Of a DNA stretch of 64,000 nt, positions 1 through 9,788 are shown in pieces. The first letter of the stretch is position 1. Every line of letters starts with the position of its first letter. The notes under the pieces were generated by a model that worked only from the letters and a program-made list of their open reading frames with translations, searched no databases and was not told the DNA's origin. This DNA is from Yoonia sp. GTDB lineage: Bacteria; Pseudomonadota; Alphaproteobacteria; Rhodobacterales; Rhodobacteraceae. Both the position numbers and the translations under genes were made by a program. The DNA is taken from the NCBI RefSeq assembly GCF_017854565.1, contig NZ_JAFMHJ010000002.1, positions 140,780-204,779 of the forward strand. Reading direction: 5' to 3'.

Positions 1-542
1 TGGTCCAGCCGCACGGGCATCGCCTCGCCGGTCAGGGCGGACTGATCCAGCAGCGCGCTCTGGCTGACCAACGTGCCGTCCACGGGCGCCACATCGCCCT
101 GCCGGATCAGCAGCAGGTCACCGGGTTCAATGGCGTCCAACGGCACCTCATCCAAGGCGCCGTCGCGGTGGCGCGTCGCGGTGCGCGGGACGCGCGACAA
201 AAGATCGCTCATCTCGCGGCGGGCGCGCCCCTCGGCAAAGCTTTCGAGCAAGGTGCCGCTGGCGTACATCACCGCCACGACCGCTGCGGCCAGCGTTTCA
301 CCAAAGAAAAGCGCCGCCGACATCGACAGCACCGCCACGATATCAATCCCGATTTCGCCCGCGCGCAGGCTGCGCATGATGTCAAAGATCAGCGACGCCA
401 GCACCGGCAGGGTGCCAGCAGACCAAACCAGCGCTGCCGCATCGGGCAACCCGGCCCCCCAAAGCCCCAGCCCCACCACAAGCCCAACCAACGCGATCAC
501 CATCAGCGCGGCCTTGAGACGATCCTGAAAAAATGCATTCAT
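1..542 (-). CDS. Heavy-metal translocating P-type ATPase, N-terminal part (partial)
   Basis: The reading frame on the minus strand starts at ATG 542 and runs off the left edge, so only about 180 N-terminal residues are present. They contain two hydrophobic segments close to the N-terminus, the soluble start of the actuator domain (ERRARREMSDLL-like helix, EPGDLLLIRQGDVAPVDG) and the TGEA phosphatase motif near residue 175. This is the P1B ATPase layout (membrane helices, then the actuator loop). The protein lacks an N-terminal heavy-metal CxxC domain, which points to a short ZntA/CadA- or CtpC-type exporter for Zn, Cd or Mn, but the ion-binding helices lie outside the window. A sequence GGGGCG about 14 nt upstream of the ATG is a weak ribosome site, so an upstream alternative start is possible. 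Confidence 0.85.
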   Translation of the reverse strand, partial: MNAFFQDRLKAALMVIALVGLVVGLGLWGAGLPDAAALVWSAGTLPVLASLIFDIMRSLRAGEIGIDIVAVLSMSAALFFGETLAAAVVAVMYASGTLLESFAEGRARREMSDLLSRVPRTATRHRDGALDEVPLDAIEPGDLLLIRQGDVAPVDGTLVSQSALLDQSALTGEAMPVRLD

Positions 543-660
543 ACGCGCATTACGCCCCGTATCACCCCGCAGGTCCAGAGATTCGCACGAATTCCCAAAT
601 AAGGCGCTGCACCGCAGTCGTTTGATAAATCCGGCGTCACGCGACATAACGGAGCGGGTC

Positions 661-696
661 AAAGAAAAGGGCCGCACATAATACTGCGCGGCCCTT
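661..696 (-). terminator. Rho-independent terminator after the 32-aa small gene
   Basis: A perfect 9-bp stem (667-675 with 688-696, AAGGGCCGC/GCGGCCCTT) encloses a 12-nt loop. Read on the minus strand it is followed by TTCTTT. It lies about 105 nt downstream of the stop codon of the 32-aa gene at 803-901. The plus-strand side also has a TCTTTT tail, so the element may work in both directions. Confidence 0.7.
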
Positions 697-802
697 CTTT
701 TCATCACAGAACGCGGCCTCAGCCCCGGTTCGTAGTGCTATCGACCAGCGGTCGATCGGCCAAGGCTACGAAAATCGTATGATGAGAGATTGCACCGTGA
801 GC

Positions 803-901
803 TTACTTGCCCTTGCCGCCACCCGGTGGATTATTGCCTCGGCCTACACCAGACTCTTTGCCAGTTTTGCTTGGTCCATTTTCTGGGGTGTTTTTGCTCA
901 T
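803..901 (-). CDS. Small hydrophilic protein, 32 aa, function unknown
   Basis: ATG at 901 is preceded by AGGAG with an 8-nt spacing (AGGAGAAAAATT-ATG), a strong ribosome site, and the frame ends with TAA at 803. The product is 32 residues, rich in Gly, Asn, Lys, Ser and Pro, with no hydrophobic stretch; its C-terminal third reads GRGNNPPGGGKGK. It is predicted to be a disordered, basic, cytosolic micropeptide. The gene is a free-standing unit: an AT-rich region lies upstream (about 902-1000) and a hairpin terminator downstream. I do not recognise a family function. The strong ribosome site and the terminator are the reasons to call it real. Confidence 0.6.
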   Translation of the reverse strand: MSKNTPENGPSKTGKESGVGRGNNPPGGGKGK

Positions 902-1042
902 AATTTTTCTCCTGATAAAATTCAACAATAAGTGGGACGCCGTAACAACATCCTAATTACAGATATGAACAAAATATAAAACTCCAAGTAGCGAGGCTGA
1001 AAAAAAACTCGCCTTAAAGCACTATAACTTCAAACCCTTGCC

Positions 1043-3001
1043 TCAGGCGCGGTTCATCCGGTTTTCGATCAGGTCATCCACCACCGACGGGTCGGCCAGG
1101 GTTGATGTGTCGCCCAGCGCGCCAAAGTCATTTTCGGCGATCTTGCGCAGGATGCGGCGCATAATCTTGCCTGACCGCGTTTTGGGCAGGCCCGGCGCCC
1201 ATTGGATCAGGTCCGGCTTGGCAATCGGGCCGATCTCGGTGCGGACCCATTTTTCCAGCTCTTGGCGCAGCGCGTCCGAAGGCTCTTCTCCGTTCATCAA
1301 CGTGACATAAGCATAGATGCCCTGACCTTTGATATCATGGGGATAGCCGACGACCGCGGCCTCGGCGACAGAGGCGTGGGCGACCAACGCGCTTTCGACT
1401 TCGGCGGTGCCCATCCGGTGACCGGATACATTGATGACGTCATCGACACGGCCCGTGATCCAGTAATAGCCATCCGCGTCACGGCGGCAGCCATCGCCGG
1501 TGAAGTAGTAGTTCTTGTAGTCTGAGAAATACGTCTTTTCGAACCTCTCGTGGTCGCCCCAGACGGTGCGCATCTGTGCGGGCCAGCTATCTTTGATGCA
1601 CAGCACGCCTTCGGCTTGGGTCGTTGTGATCTCTTCGCCTGTTGTCGGCTCCAGGATCGCGGGTCGCACACCAAAGAACGGCAGCGTCGCGGACCCCGGT
1701 TTGGTTGCCGTCGCACCCGGCAGCGGCGTCAGAAGATGGCCACCGGTTTCGGTCTGCCACCATGTGTCAACGATCGGCACCTTGCCTTTGCCGACGACGG
1801 TATTGTACCAATTCCACGCTTCGGGGTTGATCGGTTCACCGACCGTGCCCAGCACCTTGAGATCAGACAGGTCGTATTTTTCGACGGGTGCCGTACCATG
1901 GGCCATCAGCGCACGAATGGCGGTGGGGGCGGTGTAGAACTGGTTCACCTTGTGCTTTTCGCACACCTGCCAGAACCGACCCGCATCGGGGAAGGTCGGC
2001 ACACCTTCGAACATCAGCGTCGTGGCGCCATTGGCCAGCGGGCCATAAACGATATAGCTGTGCCCCGTGACCCAGCCCACATCGGCGGTACACCAAAACA
2101 CGTCGCCCTGATGATAATCGAACGTATATTCATGCGTCATCGCGGCATAGACCAGATAACCGCCCGTGGAATGGACAACGCCCTTTGGCATCCCGGTCGA
2201 GCCGGAGGTGTACAGGATGAACAGCGTATCTTCGGCGTTCATTTCCTCGGGCGGGCAATCGGCGCTGACCTTTTCGGCCATTTCGTGGAACCAGTAATCG
2301 CCCTCTGGACGCCATGCGATCTGCTGACCGGTGCGGCGCACGCACAGGCATTTACAGTCGTGCATGACATTGATCAGCGCCTGATTGACGCTATCCTTGA
2401 GCTTGGTGACACGGCCACCGCGTGGCGCGCCATCGGCGGTGATCACGACCTTGGCCTGTGATCCGCTGATCCGCGCGGCAAGCGCGTCGGCGGAAAATCC
2501 TGCAAAGACAATCGAATGGATCGCACCGATCCGGGCGCACGCCAGCATCGCATAGGCGGCTTCGGGGATCATCGGCATATAAAGCACGACGCGGTCGCCC
2601 TTGCCGACGCCCAGTTCCTTGAGGCTGTTGGCCATGCGGCAGGTATTTTCATGCAGCTGGGCATAGGTGATATGCAGCGCCGCCTCGTCTGGGCTATCGG
2701 GTTCCCAGATGATCGCGGTTTGATCGGCACGGTCGGCCAGATGCCGGTCGATGCAATTGGCGCTGACGTTCAGCGTGCCGTCCTCGAACCATTTGATAGC
2801 GACATTGCCGGGGGCAAAGCTGGTGTTCTTGACCTTGGTAAACGGCTTGATCCAGTCAACGCGCTTGCCATGTTCGGCCCAAAACGCATCGGGATCCGTG
2901 ATCGAGGCCTGATACATCGCCTCGTATTTGGCCTTGTCGGCATGGGCCCCTGCGATCATTTCGGCAGATGGCGGATAGGTTCCGGCTGGTTGGTCGGTCA
3001 T
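1043..3001 (-). CDS. acs: Acetyl-CoA synthetase (AMP-forming)
   Basis: A 652-residue acyl-adenylate-forming enzyme that activates acetate with ATP and CoA to acetyl-CoA in the cytosol, feeding central metabolism during growth on acetate. Visible motifs are the N-terminal Acs extension, the phosphate loop [12 protein letters not shown] near residue 265, the WWQTETGG acetate/AMP motif near 415, the [11 protein letters not shown] hinge region and the C-terminal catalytic lysine in TRSGKIMRR, which is the acetylation site in this family. Length is typical. ATG 3001 is chosen over an upstream in-frame codon (3106) because the conserved Acs N-terminus begins here and a G-rich ribosome site (AAGGGGGG) precedes it. 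The gene is monocistronic. Confidence 0.96.
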   Translation of the reverse strand: MTDQPAGTYPPSAEMIAGAHADKAKYEAMYQASITDPDAFWAEHGKRVDWIKPFTKVKNTSFAPGNVAIKWFEDGTLNVSANCIDRHLADRADQTAIIWEPDSPDEAALHITYAQLHENTCRMANSLKELGVGKGDRVVLYMPMIPEAAYAMLACARIGAIHSIVFAGFSADALAARISGSQAKVVITADGAPRGGRVTKLKDSVNQALINVMHDCKCLCVRRTGQQIAWRPEGDYWFHEMAEKVSADCPPEEMNAEDTLFILYTSGSTGMPKGVVHSTGGYLVYAAMTHEYTFDYHQGDVFWCTADVGWVTGHSYIVYGPLANGATTLMFEGVPTFPDAGRFWQVCEKHKVNQFYTAPTAIRALMAHGTAPVEKYDLSDLKVLGTVGEPINPEAWNWYNTVVGKGKVPIVDTWWQTETGGHLLTPLPGATATKPGSATLPFFGVRPAILEPTTGEEITTTQAEGVLCIKDSWPAQMRTVWGDHERFEKTYFSDYKNYYFTGDGCRRDADGYYWITGRVDDVINVSGHRMGTAEVESALVAHASVAEAAVVGYPHDIKGQGIYAYVTLMNGEEPSDALRQELEKWVRTEIGPIAKPDLIQWAPGLPKTRSGKIMRRILRKIAENDFGALGDTSTLADPSVVDDLIENRMNRA

Positions 3002-3128
3002 GGCGTGTCCCCCCTTGGTGATGTCGTTGTCGCACGAACCTTTGCCCGCGCGTCCTCCGCCGCACATCATGGTCAGATTGGCCGGGAATCCAAGCGGTTG
3101 GCGCAATCCGCCGTGCGTTTTGTCAATC

Positions 3129-3158
3129 TTAACACCTTTGCCGCAGTAGAGGCGTCAA
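3129..3158 (-). promoter_or_regulatory. Candidate sigma-70 promoter for acs
   Basis: Read on the minus strand, TTGACG (3158-3153) and TGTTAA (3134-3129) are separated by 18 nt, about 130 nt upstream of the acs ATG. The -35 matches the consensus at five of six positions, while the -10 is weaker. No activator site was identified. Confidence 0.35.
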
Positions 3159-3198
3159 ATTATTTACACCTCTCCTGCGCAATGTCGATTAATCAGTC

Positions 3199-3213
3199 TT
3201 AACTGCGCGTTAA
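3199..3213 (+). promoter_or_regulatory. CtrA-type binding box
   Basis: The sequence TTAAC-TGCGC-GTTAAC (within 3199-3214) is an exact TTAA-N7-TTAA arrangement, the full-site motif of the response regulator CtrA in alphaproteobacteria. It lies 43 nt upstream of the outer-membrane protein start at 3256, in the gap between divergently transcribed acs and that gene. The motif match is direct; regulation by CtrA is inferred. Confidence 0.5.
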
Positions 3214-3255
3214 CCATCGGCAGGGCAAGCTGCGCGGGGTTTCCTGGGTGTTGTC

Positions 3256-3921
3256 ATGCGTATTGTCGCTGCGTTTTTATGCTTTTTCGTCATTGCCGGA
3301 CCTGCGGTCAGTGGGGCGTGGTCGCGCGAAAAGGGGCAGTGGTTCGTCGCGTCGGGCGGCAATTTCCTGCTGTCGGACGGGGCTGAACTGCCGGTGAACT
3401 ACGACCCCACGTTCTATGCCGAATATGGGCTGACGCAGTTGGTGACGATCGGGCTGGATTATCACACCGCCGACCGGGGCCGGATCAATACCGGGCTCGT
3501 CTTTGCCAGCTTTCCGCTGGGCGACACCACGGGGCGCGACCGTTTCGCGGCAAATCTGGCGTTTGGGGCGCGGGCCGATCCGCTGCATCCGGCTGAAAAA
3601 CTGCTGCGCGGCGGGCTGTCATGGGGGCGCGGACTGAACACGGGCTGGCTGGCCGTCGATGCGACTGCCACCTTCGGCACGAACGACGCGATTTTTCGGC
3701 CCAAGGTGGATATGACATGGGGCTACAACATCAGCGACCGCTGGACCGCCAGCGTGCAATTGCAGACCGGTCAGGGGTTCGACAACGACTATTACGCCAA
3801 GATCAACCCTGCGATCAGCTTTGGCTTCAACGACCGCTACCGGCTAAGCGTCGGCGCGATCAAGGCGCTGACCGGCGACGAAGGCGGGGCGCTGAAAATC
3901 GACCTTTGGACCACCTACTAA
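3256..3921 (+). CDS. Outer-membrane beta-barrel-like protein, secreted, function unknown
   Basis: A 221-residue protein with a clear signal peptide ([20 protein letters not shown]). The mature part consists of short amphipathic strands alternating with Gly/Asp/Asn turns (for example [27 protein letters not shown]) and ends in an aromatic residue (LKIDLWTTY), the usual C-terminal signature for BAM-dependent outer-membrane barrels. No enzymatic motif is visible. The product is predicted to sit in the outer membrane. A CtrA box lies 43 nt upstream. The last 4 nt overlap the end of ureG on the other strand. The family is known only as hypothetical; a small barrel of 8-10 strands is my inference. 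Confidence 0.75.
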   Translation: MRIVAAFLCFFVIAGPAVSGAWSREKGQWFVASGGNFLLSDGAELPVNYDPTFYAEYGLTQLVTIGLDYHTADRGRINTGLVFASFPLGDTTGRDRFAANLAFGARADPLHPAEKLLRGGLSWGRGLNTGWLAVDATATFGTNDAIFRPKVDMTWGYNISDRWTASVQLQTGQGFDNDYYAKINPAISFGFNDRYRLSVGAIKALTGDEGGALKIDLWTTY

Positions 3922-4526
3922 AGCCCGCCTATCGCGCGCAGCAGGCCAATCACGTCATCCACGCCCTTGCCGTGCCGCAGGCTGGCAAAAACCACCGGCA
4001 AATCGCCCCGCATGCGGGCGGCATCGCGGGCCATCACATCTAGCGAGGCACCGACATAGGGCGCCAGATCGGTCTTGTTGATCACCAGAATATCTGACCG
4101 CGTGATCGCAGGGCCGCCTTTGCGCGGGATTTCTTCGCCTGCGGCCACGTCGATCACGTAAATCGTGACATCCGCCAATTCGGGGCTGAAGGTGGCCGAC
4201 AGATTGTCACCGCCGCTTTCGATCAAGATCAGTTCAAGATCGGCGTGCCGGGCGCGCATTTCCGCAATGGCTGCCAGATTGATCGACGCATCCTCGCGGA
4301 TCGCTGTATGGGGGCAGCCACCGGTTTCAACCCCCATCACCCGATCAGCGGGCAGGATTTGCATGCGCATCAGCGCTTCGGCGTCTTCCTGAGTATAGAT
4401 GTCGTTGGTGATCACGCCCAGGCTGATCTGATCCTTCAGCGCACGCGCCAGCGCCGCCGTCAGGGTCGTCTTGCCCGCGCCCACCGGGCCGCCGATCCCG
4501 ACGCGCAAAGGGCCATGCGGTGACAT
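3918..4526 (-). CDS. ureG: Urease accessory GTPase UreG
   Basis: A 202-residue SIMIBI-class GTPase that drives nickel delivery to apo-urease together with UreE, UreF and UreD in the cytosol. The P-loop GGPVGAGKT is at residues 12-20, the nickel-binding CPH motif lies in [13 protein letters not shown], the [15 protein letters not shown] switch region and the NKTD guanine-specificity motif ([12 protein letters not shown]) are all present. Length is normal for the family. It is the last gene of the urease operon, one nucleotide past the stop of the DUF3995 gene start-to-stop junction at 4526/4527. It converges with the outer-membrane protein gene (4-nt tail overlap). Confidence 0.97.
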   Translation of the reverse strand: MSPHGPLRVGIGGPVGAGKTTLTAALARALKDQISLGVITNDIYTQEDAEALMRMQILPADRVMGVETGGCPHTAIREDASINLAAIAEMRARHADLELILIESGGDNLSATFSPELADVTIYVIDVAAGEEIPRKGGPAITRSDILVINKTDLAPYVGASLDVMARDAARMRGDLPVVFASLRHGKGVDDVIGLLRAIGGL

Positions 4527-4928
4527 TCAGGCAACTCCCAACGTGACAAAGGCCAGCCCGGCACCCAGCGCAAGACACAAGGGACCATAGTATTTGCGAT
4601 CATAGCTGGCAAAAGGTTCTTCGGATGCCAGCCGCCGCCATATCTTGAGATAGGGGATCAAGCCGCGCAGGAAAAACATCACAACGGCAATCCACAAGAT
4701 GGCAGAACGGATGGCCCATGGCGGCATCCAAAGCGCGGCGATCACAATGCCAAGCGCCGCCACCACCAGAAAACAAGGGATCGGCCCCGGCATGCGGCTG
4801 ACCCCTTTGGCGCCGACAACAGCATGGGCAAGCGATTCTTCCGTGCGGACCGGAAACCAGATGCCAAGGCCCCACAGTGCATGTGTCGCCGCGATCAACA
4901 GCAATATGATGGTGATAAGAATCGTCAT
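4527..4928 (-). CDS. DUF3995-type small integral membrane protein in the urease operon
   Basis: A 133-residue protein with four predicted transmembrane helices (about residues 1-22, 50-68, 72-90 and 114-132) and the conserved RxxxxxSFA/YD-like segment before the last helix (LASEEPFASYDRKYYGP). It resembles the DUF3995 family; the biochemical function is unknown. ATG 4928 overlaps the ureF stop in an ATGA, indicating translational coupling, and ureG follows immediately. Placement between ureF and ureG suggests a link to urea or nickel handling, for example as a membrane partner of urea or Ni transport, but nothing in the sequence proves it. Confidence 0.75.
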   Translation of the reverse strand: MTILITIILLLIAATHALWGLGIWFPVRTEESLAHAVVGAKGVSRMPGPIPCFLVVAALGIVIAALWMPPWAIRSAILWIAVVMFFLRGLIPYLKIWRRLASEEPFASYDRKYYGPLCLALGAGLAFVTLGVA

Positions 4929-5560
4929 GACCGAAAGATACGCGAATATTGCGCGGGATGCTGCATTGATGCGATGTCGACTGCAAAAGTCGCCGCACCG
5001 ATGTCGTCCAGCGTTGCCTCGGCGGCCATCACACCGATGCGCGCACAGATCGGCGACAACCCAGACAGCACGCGCTGTCCCGCCGTCTGGCCCAACGGCA
5101 TCAGCCGTTGCGCCGCCTGCACCAGATTGCTGGCAAAGCTTTGCAGCCAGACCTGCGCTGTCGGCACCATCGGCACACCCAGCAATCCCGCCGCCCGGCC
5201 CACGGCCACCGGATAGGCCATATCGGGCAGGTCCAGCCCCCAAACCGCGCGCGTTGTCGCAGCAAAGGCGGCGCCCTGTTGCAAGGTTTCCATCCGGCGT
5301 TCGCGCGATGGGGCCAAAGCCGCCGCCAAGGCAGCGACCGGCGCGACATCATCGGCCCCATGCGCGGCACACAGCAATATCGCGTCCGATCGCCCGGCCC
5401 CATGTTCCAGCACACAGGTCAGCCAATCCAACAGCCCATCCGCATCGGTCACGTCTCCCCGCCCCACCGCCCGTTCCAACCCATGCGACCATGCAAACGC
5501 CCCCACCGGATAGGCAGGCGACAGCCACTGCGTCAGCGTCATCAGATGCTCAGTGTTCAT
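4925..5560 (-). CDS. ureF: Urease accessory protein UreF
   Basis: A 211-residue all-helical protein that bridges UreD and UreG in the urease activation complex. The typical N-terminus LTQWLSPAYPVGAFAWSHGLE is followed by the AVGRGDV and GAGRSDAILLCAAH helices and by WLQSFASNLVQAAQRLMPLGQ near the middle, all characteristic of UreF. ATG 5560 (MNTEHLMTL) is chosen because upstream in-frame codons belong to sequence overlapping the His tail of ureE. An internal ATG at 5542 is an alternative. The gene overlaps the ureE end by 11 nt and the DUF3995 start by 4 nt. Confidence 0.93.
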   Translation of the reverse strand: MNTEHLMTLTQWLSPAYPVGAFAWSHGLERAVGRGDVTDADGLLDWLTCVLEHGAGRSDAILLCAAHGADDVAPVAALAAALAPSRERRMETLQQGAAFAATTRAVWGLDLPDMAYPVAVGRAAGLLGVPMVPTAQVWLQSFASNLVQAAQRLMPLGQTAGQRVLSGLSPICARIGVMAAEATLDDIGAATFAVDIASMQHPAQYSRIFRS

Positions 5561-6005
5561 GCGCATGGCTATGGTCGTGGCCCATCGTGCGCCCATGACC
5601 ATAGGCCCCACCCTCGGGCGTAAACGGCCCGTCAAAATCCACCACAGTCGCGCCCAACTGCGCCAACATCGTGCGCATCACCTTTTCGCGCTGCACGACC
5701 AAAGCACCGGGCTCCACCGCACAAGGCGCATGCCGATTGCCCACATGCCACGCCAGCCGCGCCAAATCGCCCGTGACGCGCATAAGCGGTTCATCGGCGG
5801 CGACGATCCGGATTTCAGCCCCCCCCGTCGTTACCAGCACCCCATGATGATCCAGCGAGGTCGCCTGCGGCAGATCCACCAGCAACTTGGTGCCGGAGGC
5901 CAGCGTCAGCACCTTGCGACGCAACAGGCGATCCGCATAGGTCAGCGCAATATGGTCCGCAGGCGTGCCGTGGCTATGGGGGTGATAGGTTTGGGCGGTC
6001 AACAT
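5550..6005 (-). CDS. ureE: Urease accessory nickel metallochaperone UreE
   Basis: A 151-residue protein that delivers Ni(II) to the urease active-site assembly complex. The first half is the peptide-binding UreE domain (DRLLRRKVLTLASGTKLLVDLPQ). The second is the metal-binding domain with AWHVGNRHAPC, in which the conserved His is expected to bind nickel, and the protein ends in a histidine-rich tail (GHDHSHAHEH), a common extra Ni-buffering element. The ATG at 6005 has only a weak ribosome site (GGTGACC). It sits between ureC and ureF in the operon, 163 nt after the ureC stop. Confidence 0.95.
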   Translation of the reverse strand: MLTAQTYHPHSHGTPADHIALTYADRLLRRKVLTLASGTKLLVDLPQATSLDHHGVLVTTGGAEIRIVAADEPLMRVTGDLARLAWHVGNRHAPCAVEPGALVVQREKVMRTMLAQLGATVVDFDGPFTPEGGAYGHGRTMGHDHSHAHEH

Positions 6006-6168
6006 GAGGTCACCGCATTAAGGGCGGCCCGGCGTACCGCCAGGCATGACGGCGTATTCTTGCGGTCGCCACTGTTCTTGACCGACATCAAACGTTTCCA
6101 CAGCGCCCAAGGTTTCGCTCTCTCTCGACAAATGCGCCAACCCAGAGCGGCGTGGCAGGTATCTTCCT

Positions 6169-7878
<1,710 letters not shown>

Positions 7879-7881
7879 GGG

Positions 7882-8115
7882 CTACGAACCTTTCATGTGT
7901 TGGTGCAGTGGCATCCGAAAGTCTCCTGAACTGCAACCGCGAACTGGCCCTATTAGAGGGGTTGCCAGGAAACGAAGGTAATTCGTTTCTAGAAAAGGCG
8001 CCAACCGATGGAACCAAGCGATTTTTTGCCAAGAGCCGCGCACGAGATCATCAAGTCCACGATCAGTCGCGCGATTGACTGGTTGATCCGAAAGTGACCC
8101 AAAAAATGAGGACAT
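7882..8115 (-). CDS. Hypothetical 77-aa ORF between ureB and ureC
   Basis: The open frame starts at ATG 8115, sharing one base with the ureB stop (TGATG), and ends at TAG 7882, three bases before the ureC ATG. It therefore fills the whole 236-nt gap between the two structural genes with perfect coupling geometry. The product (77 aa) has no recognisable domain or signal; it includes SWQKIAWFHRLAPFLETNYL. Its base and codon use is AT-richer than its neighbours (CTA, ATA, TTT codons), and an 8-bp inverted repeat (7969-7976/7982-7989) lies inside it. It may be a recently arisen or acquired gene, or non-coding spacer that happens to be open. Urease loci elsewhere do not need such a gene. Confidence 0.35.
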   Translation of the reverse strand: MSSFFGSLSDQPVNRATDRGLDDLVRGSWQKIAWFHRLAPFLETNYLRFLATPLIGPVRGCSSGDFRMPLHQHMKGS

Positions 8116-8420
8116 CAAAGATCCCCCATCACAGCCTGATTAAACCCAAACACCCGCCGCGCGCCCGACAGCGGGATCAGCGTGACCTCGCGTCGCTGCC
8201 CCGGCTCAAACCGCACGGCGGTCCCGGCGGTAATATCAAGCCGCATTCCATGTGCCGCGCCACGGTCAAAATCCAACGCGGCATTCACCTCGGCAAAATG
8301 AAAATGCGACCCCACCTGCACCGGACGATCCCCGGTGTTGGCGACTTCCAGCACCAGAACCGCCGCCCCCGCATTCAACGTAATATCGCCGCCCGCTACC
8401 ATGATCTCGCCGGGTTTCAT
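8115..8420 (-). CDS. ureB: Urease beta subunit UreB
   Basis: The 101-residue structural subunit of the urease (alpha-beta-gamma)3 core. It shows the family signature [17 protein letters not shown] followed by [15 protein letters not shown] and the C-terminal [16 protein letters not shown] strand. Length is typical. ATG 8420 has GGGAG 6 nt upstream. It follows ureA after 41 nt and is followed without gap by the coupled 77-aa ORF. Confidence 0.96.
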   Translation of the reverse strand: MKPGEIMVAGGDITLNAGAAVLVLEVANTGDRPVQVGSHFHFAEVNAALDFDRGAAHGMRLDITAGTAVRFEPGQRREVTLIPLSGARRVFGFNQAVMGDL

Positions 8421-8461
8421 TGCATGTCTCCCAATTTCTTATGTCCCCAAATACTCAAAAA

Positions 8462-8764
8462 TCACCGGATCGGATCGTGGACCGTCACCAGTTTGGTGCC
8501 ATCGGGAAACGTCGCCTCGACTTGTACCTGATGGATCATCTCCGCGATGCCATCCATCACCTGATCACGGGTAATCACCTGCGCACCGGCCTGCATCATA
8601 TCAGCGACCGACCGCCCGTCGCGCGCGCCTTCGACAACCGCATCGGTGATCAGCGCGATCGCTTCGGGGTAGTTCAGCCTGACACCGCGGGCCAGCCGCT
8701 TGCGCGCGACCTCGGCGGCCATGCTGATCAGCAGCTTGTCTTTTTCACGGGGGGTCAATTGCAT
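8462..8764 (-). CDS. ureA: Urease gamma subunit UreA
   Basis: The 100-residue smallest urease structural subunit. The sequence is typical throughout: [29 protein letters not shown], the [12 protein letters not shown] helix and the C-terminal [22 protein letters not shown] precedes ATG 8764. It starts 3 nt after the ureD stop, so both are on one transcript. Confidence 0.97.
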   Translation of the reverse strand: MQLTPREKDKLLISMAAEVARKRLARGVRLNYPEAIALITDAVVEGARDGRSVADMMQAGAQVITRDQVMDGIAEMIHQVQVEATFPDGTKLVTVHDPIR

Positions 8765-8767
8765 TTC

Positions 8768-9682
8768 TCAAAGTCTCCAAACGCGGGGAAGCGGGGCCGC
8801 AGAAAGCGCCTCAATCACGGGTATCAGGGCGCGGCGCAGATCAAAACCGTCCCGCGCCAGCAGGCGGACCAGCAACAGATCATCGGCAATCAGACTGGCA
8901 CCCGCATCCTGCGGCAGATCAAGACCGGCCAGCGCCGCAGCCGTTGGCCCCGCCAGCAAGACGGTGGCCATCGCCCCGGCGCCCCCGGCAACCGCATTGC
9001 GCTGCAACAGCGCATCCGCATTGCCCATGATCCGCACCGTATCGGCAAAAACCAACGTACCGTCGCGCCAAATCCGCCAATGATCCATAAACTGCAAATC
9101 GCGGACCACTTCACCCATTGCGGCACGGCCAAAAATCACTGGCTCGACAATCAGCGCGGTCGCATCGCCGACCAACTGCACCGACAGACGCCGGTCAAGA
9201 GCGGCACCTTCAAAAAGGATCGTCTCTTGCGGCAGCCAATGCACACGCGCGCCCGCGGCCACCTCCAGACCGACATCGACGCGGGCCACCTGCCCCGGAT
9301 GCGCCCGATACGCACGCTCAGCCGCCTGCGACGACACATGAACACTGACCCCCGCCCTCGCGACCAGATCAATGCGCATGCGGTCGCCGCCCGTCAAACC
9401 ACCCGCCGTATTCAGAAACACCACGTCAAGCGCATCACCCTGCGCGCGCGGGAACAGCGCCTTCAGCGATCCTTGCTGCCGTAAATCCGCTATCACAGAC
9501 GCCACGCCCCGGCGCTTGGCCACCAGACGCATCGCGCCCTCGGCCCGCGGGGCGGCTGGTACCGCATAGGCGGTGGGGATTGGGGCGGCATAGGTGATGA
9601 TAATGGCTCGGCTATCAAAAGAACTCTTGAAACCGTGCCAAGGAAACCGACAGCTTGACCAGTGCCGGCAGCGTATTCCCAC
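8768..9682 (-). CDS. ureD: Urease accessory protein UreD (UreH)
   Basis: The scaffold protein that binds apo-urease and recruits UreF and UreG. Diagnostic segments are LKALFPRA, the FLNTAGGLTGGDR motif, SSQAAERAYR, WLPQETILFEGA and DHWRIWRDGTLVFADT, in the family order. The start is uncertain. The frame opens at GTG 9682, giving 304 residues, but the conserved domain begins at PRAEGAMRL, so the first 45 or so residues look atypical. Internal ATG 9532 would be too short by the conserved PRAEGA block. The first gene of the urease operon; a promoter candidate lies just upstream. Confidence 0.92.
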   Translation of the reverse strand: MGIRCRHWSSCRFPWHGFKSSFDSRAIIITYAAPIPTAYAVPAAPRAEGAMRLVAKRRGVASVIADLRQQGSLKALFPRAQGDALDVVFLNTAGGLTGGDRMRIDLVARAGVSVHVSSQAAERAYRAHPGQVARVDVGLEVAAGARVHWLPQETILFEGAALDRRLSVQLVGDATALIVEPVIFGRAAMGEVVRDLQFMDHWRIWRDGTLVFADTVRIMGNADALLQRNAVAGGAGAMATVLLAGPTAAALAGLDLPQDAGASLIADDLLLVRLLARDGFDLRRALIPVIEALSAAPLPRVWRL

Positions 9683-9715
9683 CGATCTTTCGCCAACCAG
9701 CCCAGCATGCGCACA

Positions 9716-9745
9716 ATTTTAAGGCAAACGCACTATAAAAAGCAA
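9716..9745 (-). promoter_or_regulatory. Candidate sigma-70 promoter of the urease operon
   Basis: On the minus strand TTGCTT (9745-9740) and TAAAAT (9721-9716) are 18 nt apart. Transcription would begin near 9709, about 27 nt before the GTG start of ureD at 9682. The -35 overlaps the T-tract of the upstream terminator, so the junction is compact. Confidence 0.45.
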
Positions 9746-9765
9746 AAGGGCGCCCGTAGGCGCCC
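9737..9765 (-). terminator. Rho-independent terminator after the beta-helix protein gene
   Basis: A perfect 7-bp GC stem (9748-9754 with 9759-9765, GGGCGCC/GGCGCCC, 4-nt loop) is followed on the minus strand by TTTTGCTTTTTA. It sits 24 nt downstream of the stop of the beta-helix gene and separates it from the urease operon. Confidence 0.85.
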
Positions 9766-9788
9766 CATTCCAACGAATCCCGGTGTGA

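Noticed and set aside
996..1015. GCGAG...CTCGC hairpin downstream of acs
   Set aside because: 5-bp stem with eight As/Ts inside the loop and no T-tract after the stem; not a convincing terminator.
8008..8097. 29-codon plus-strand frame in the ureB-ureC gap
   Set aside because: Antisense to the urease transcript, only a weak upstream AAAAGGCG and no conservation evidence.
9630..9645. Possible sigma-54 site (TTGGCAC read on the minus strand) before ureD
   Set aside because: The -12 element GC is missing at the right spacing, so it is not a sigma-54 promoter.
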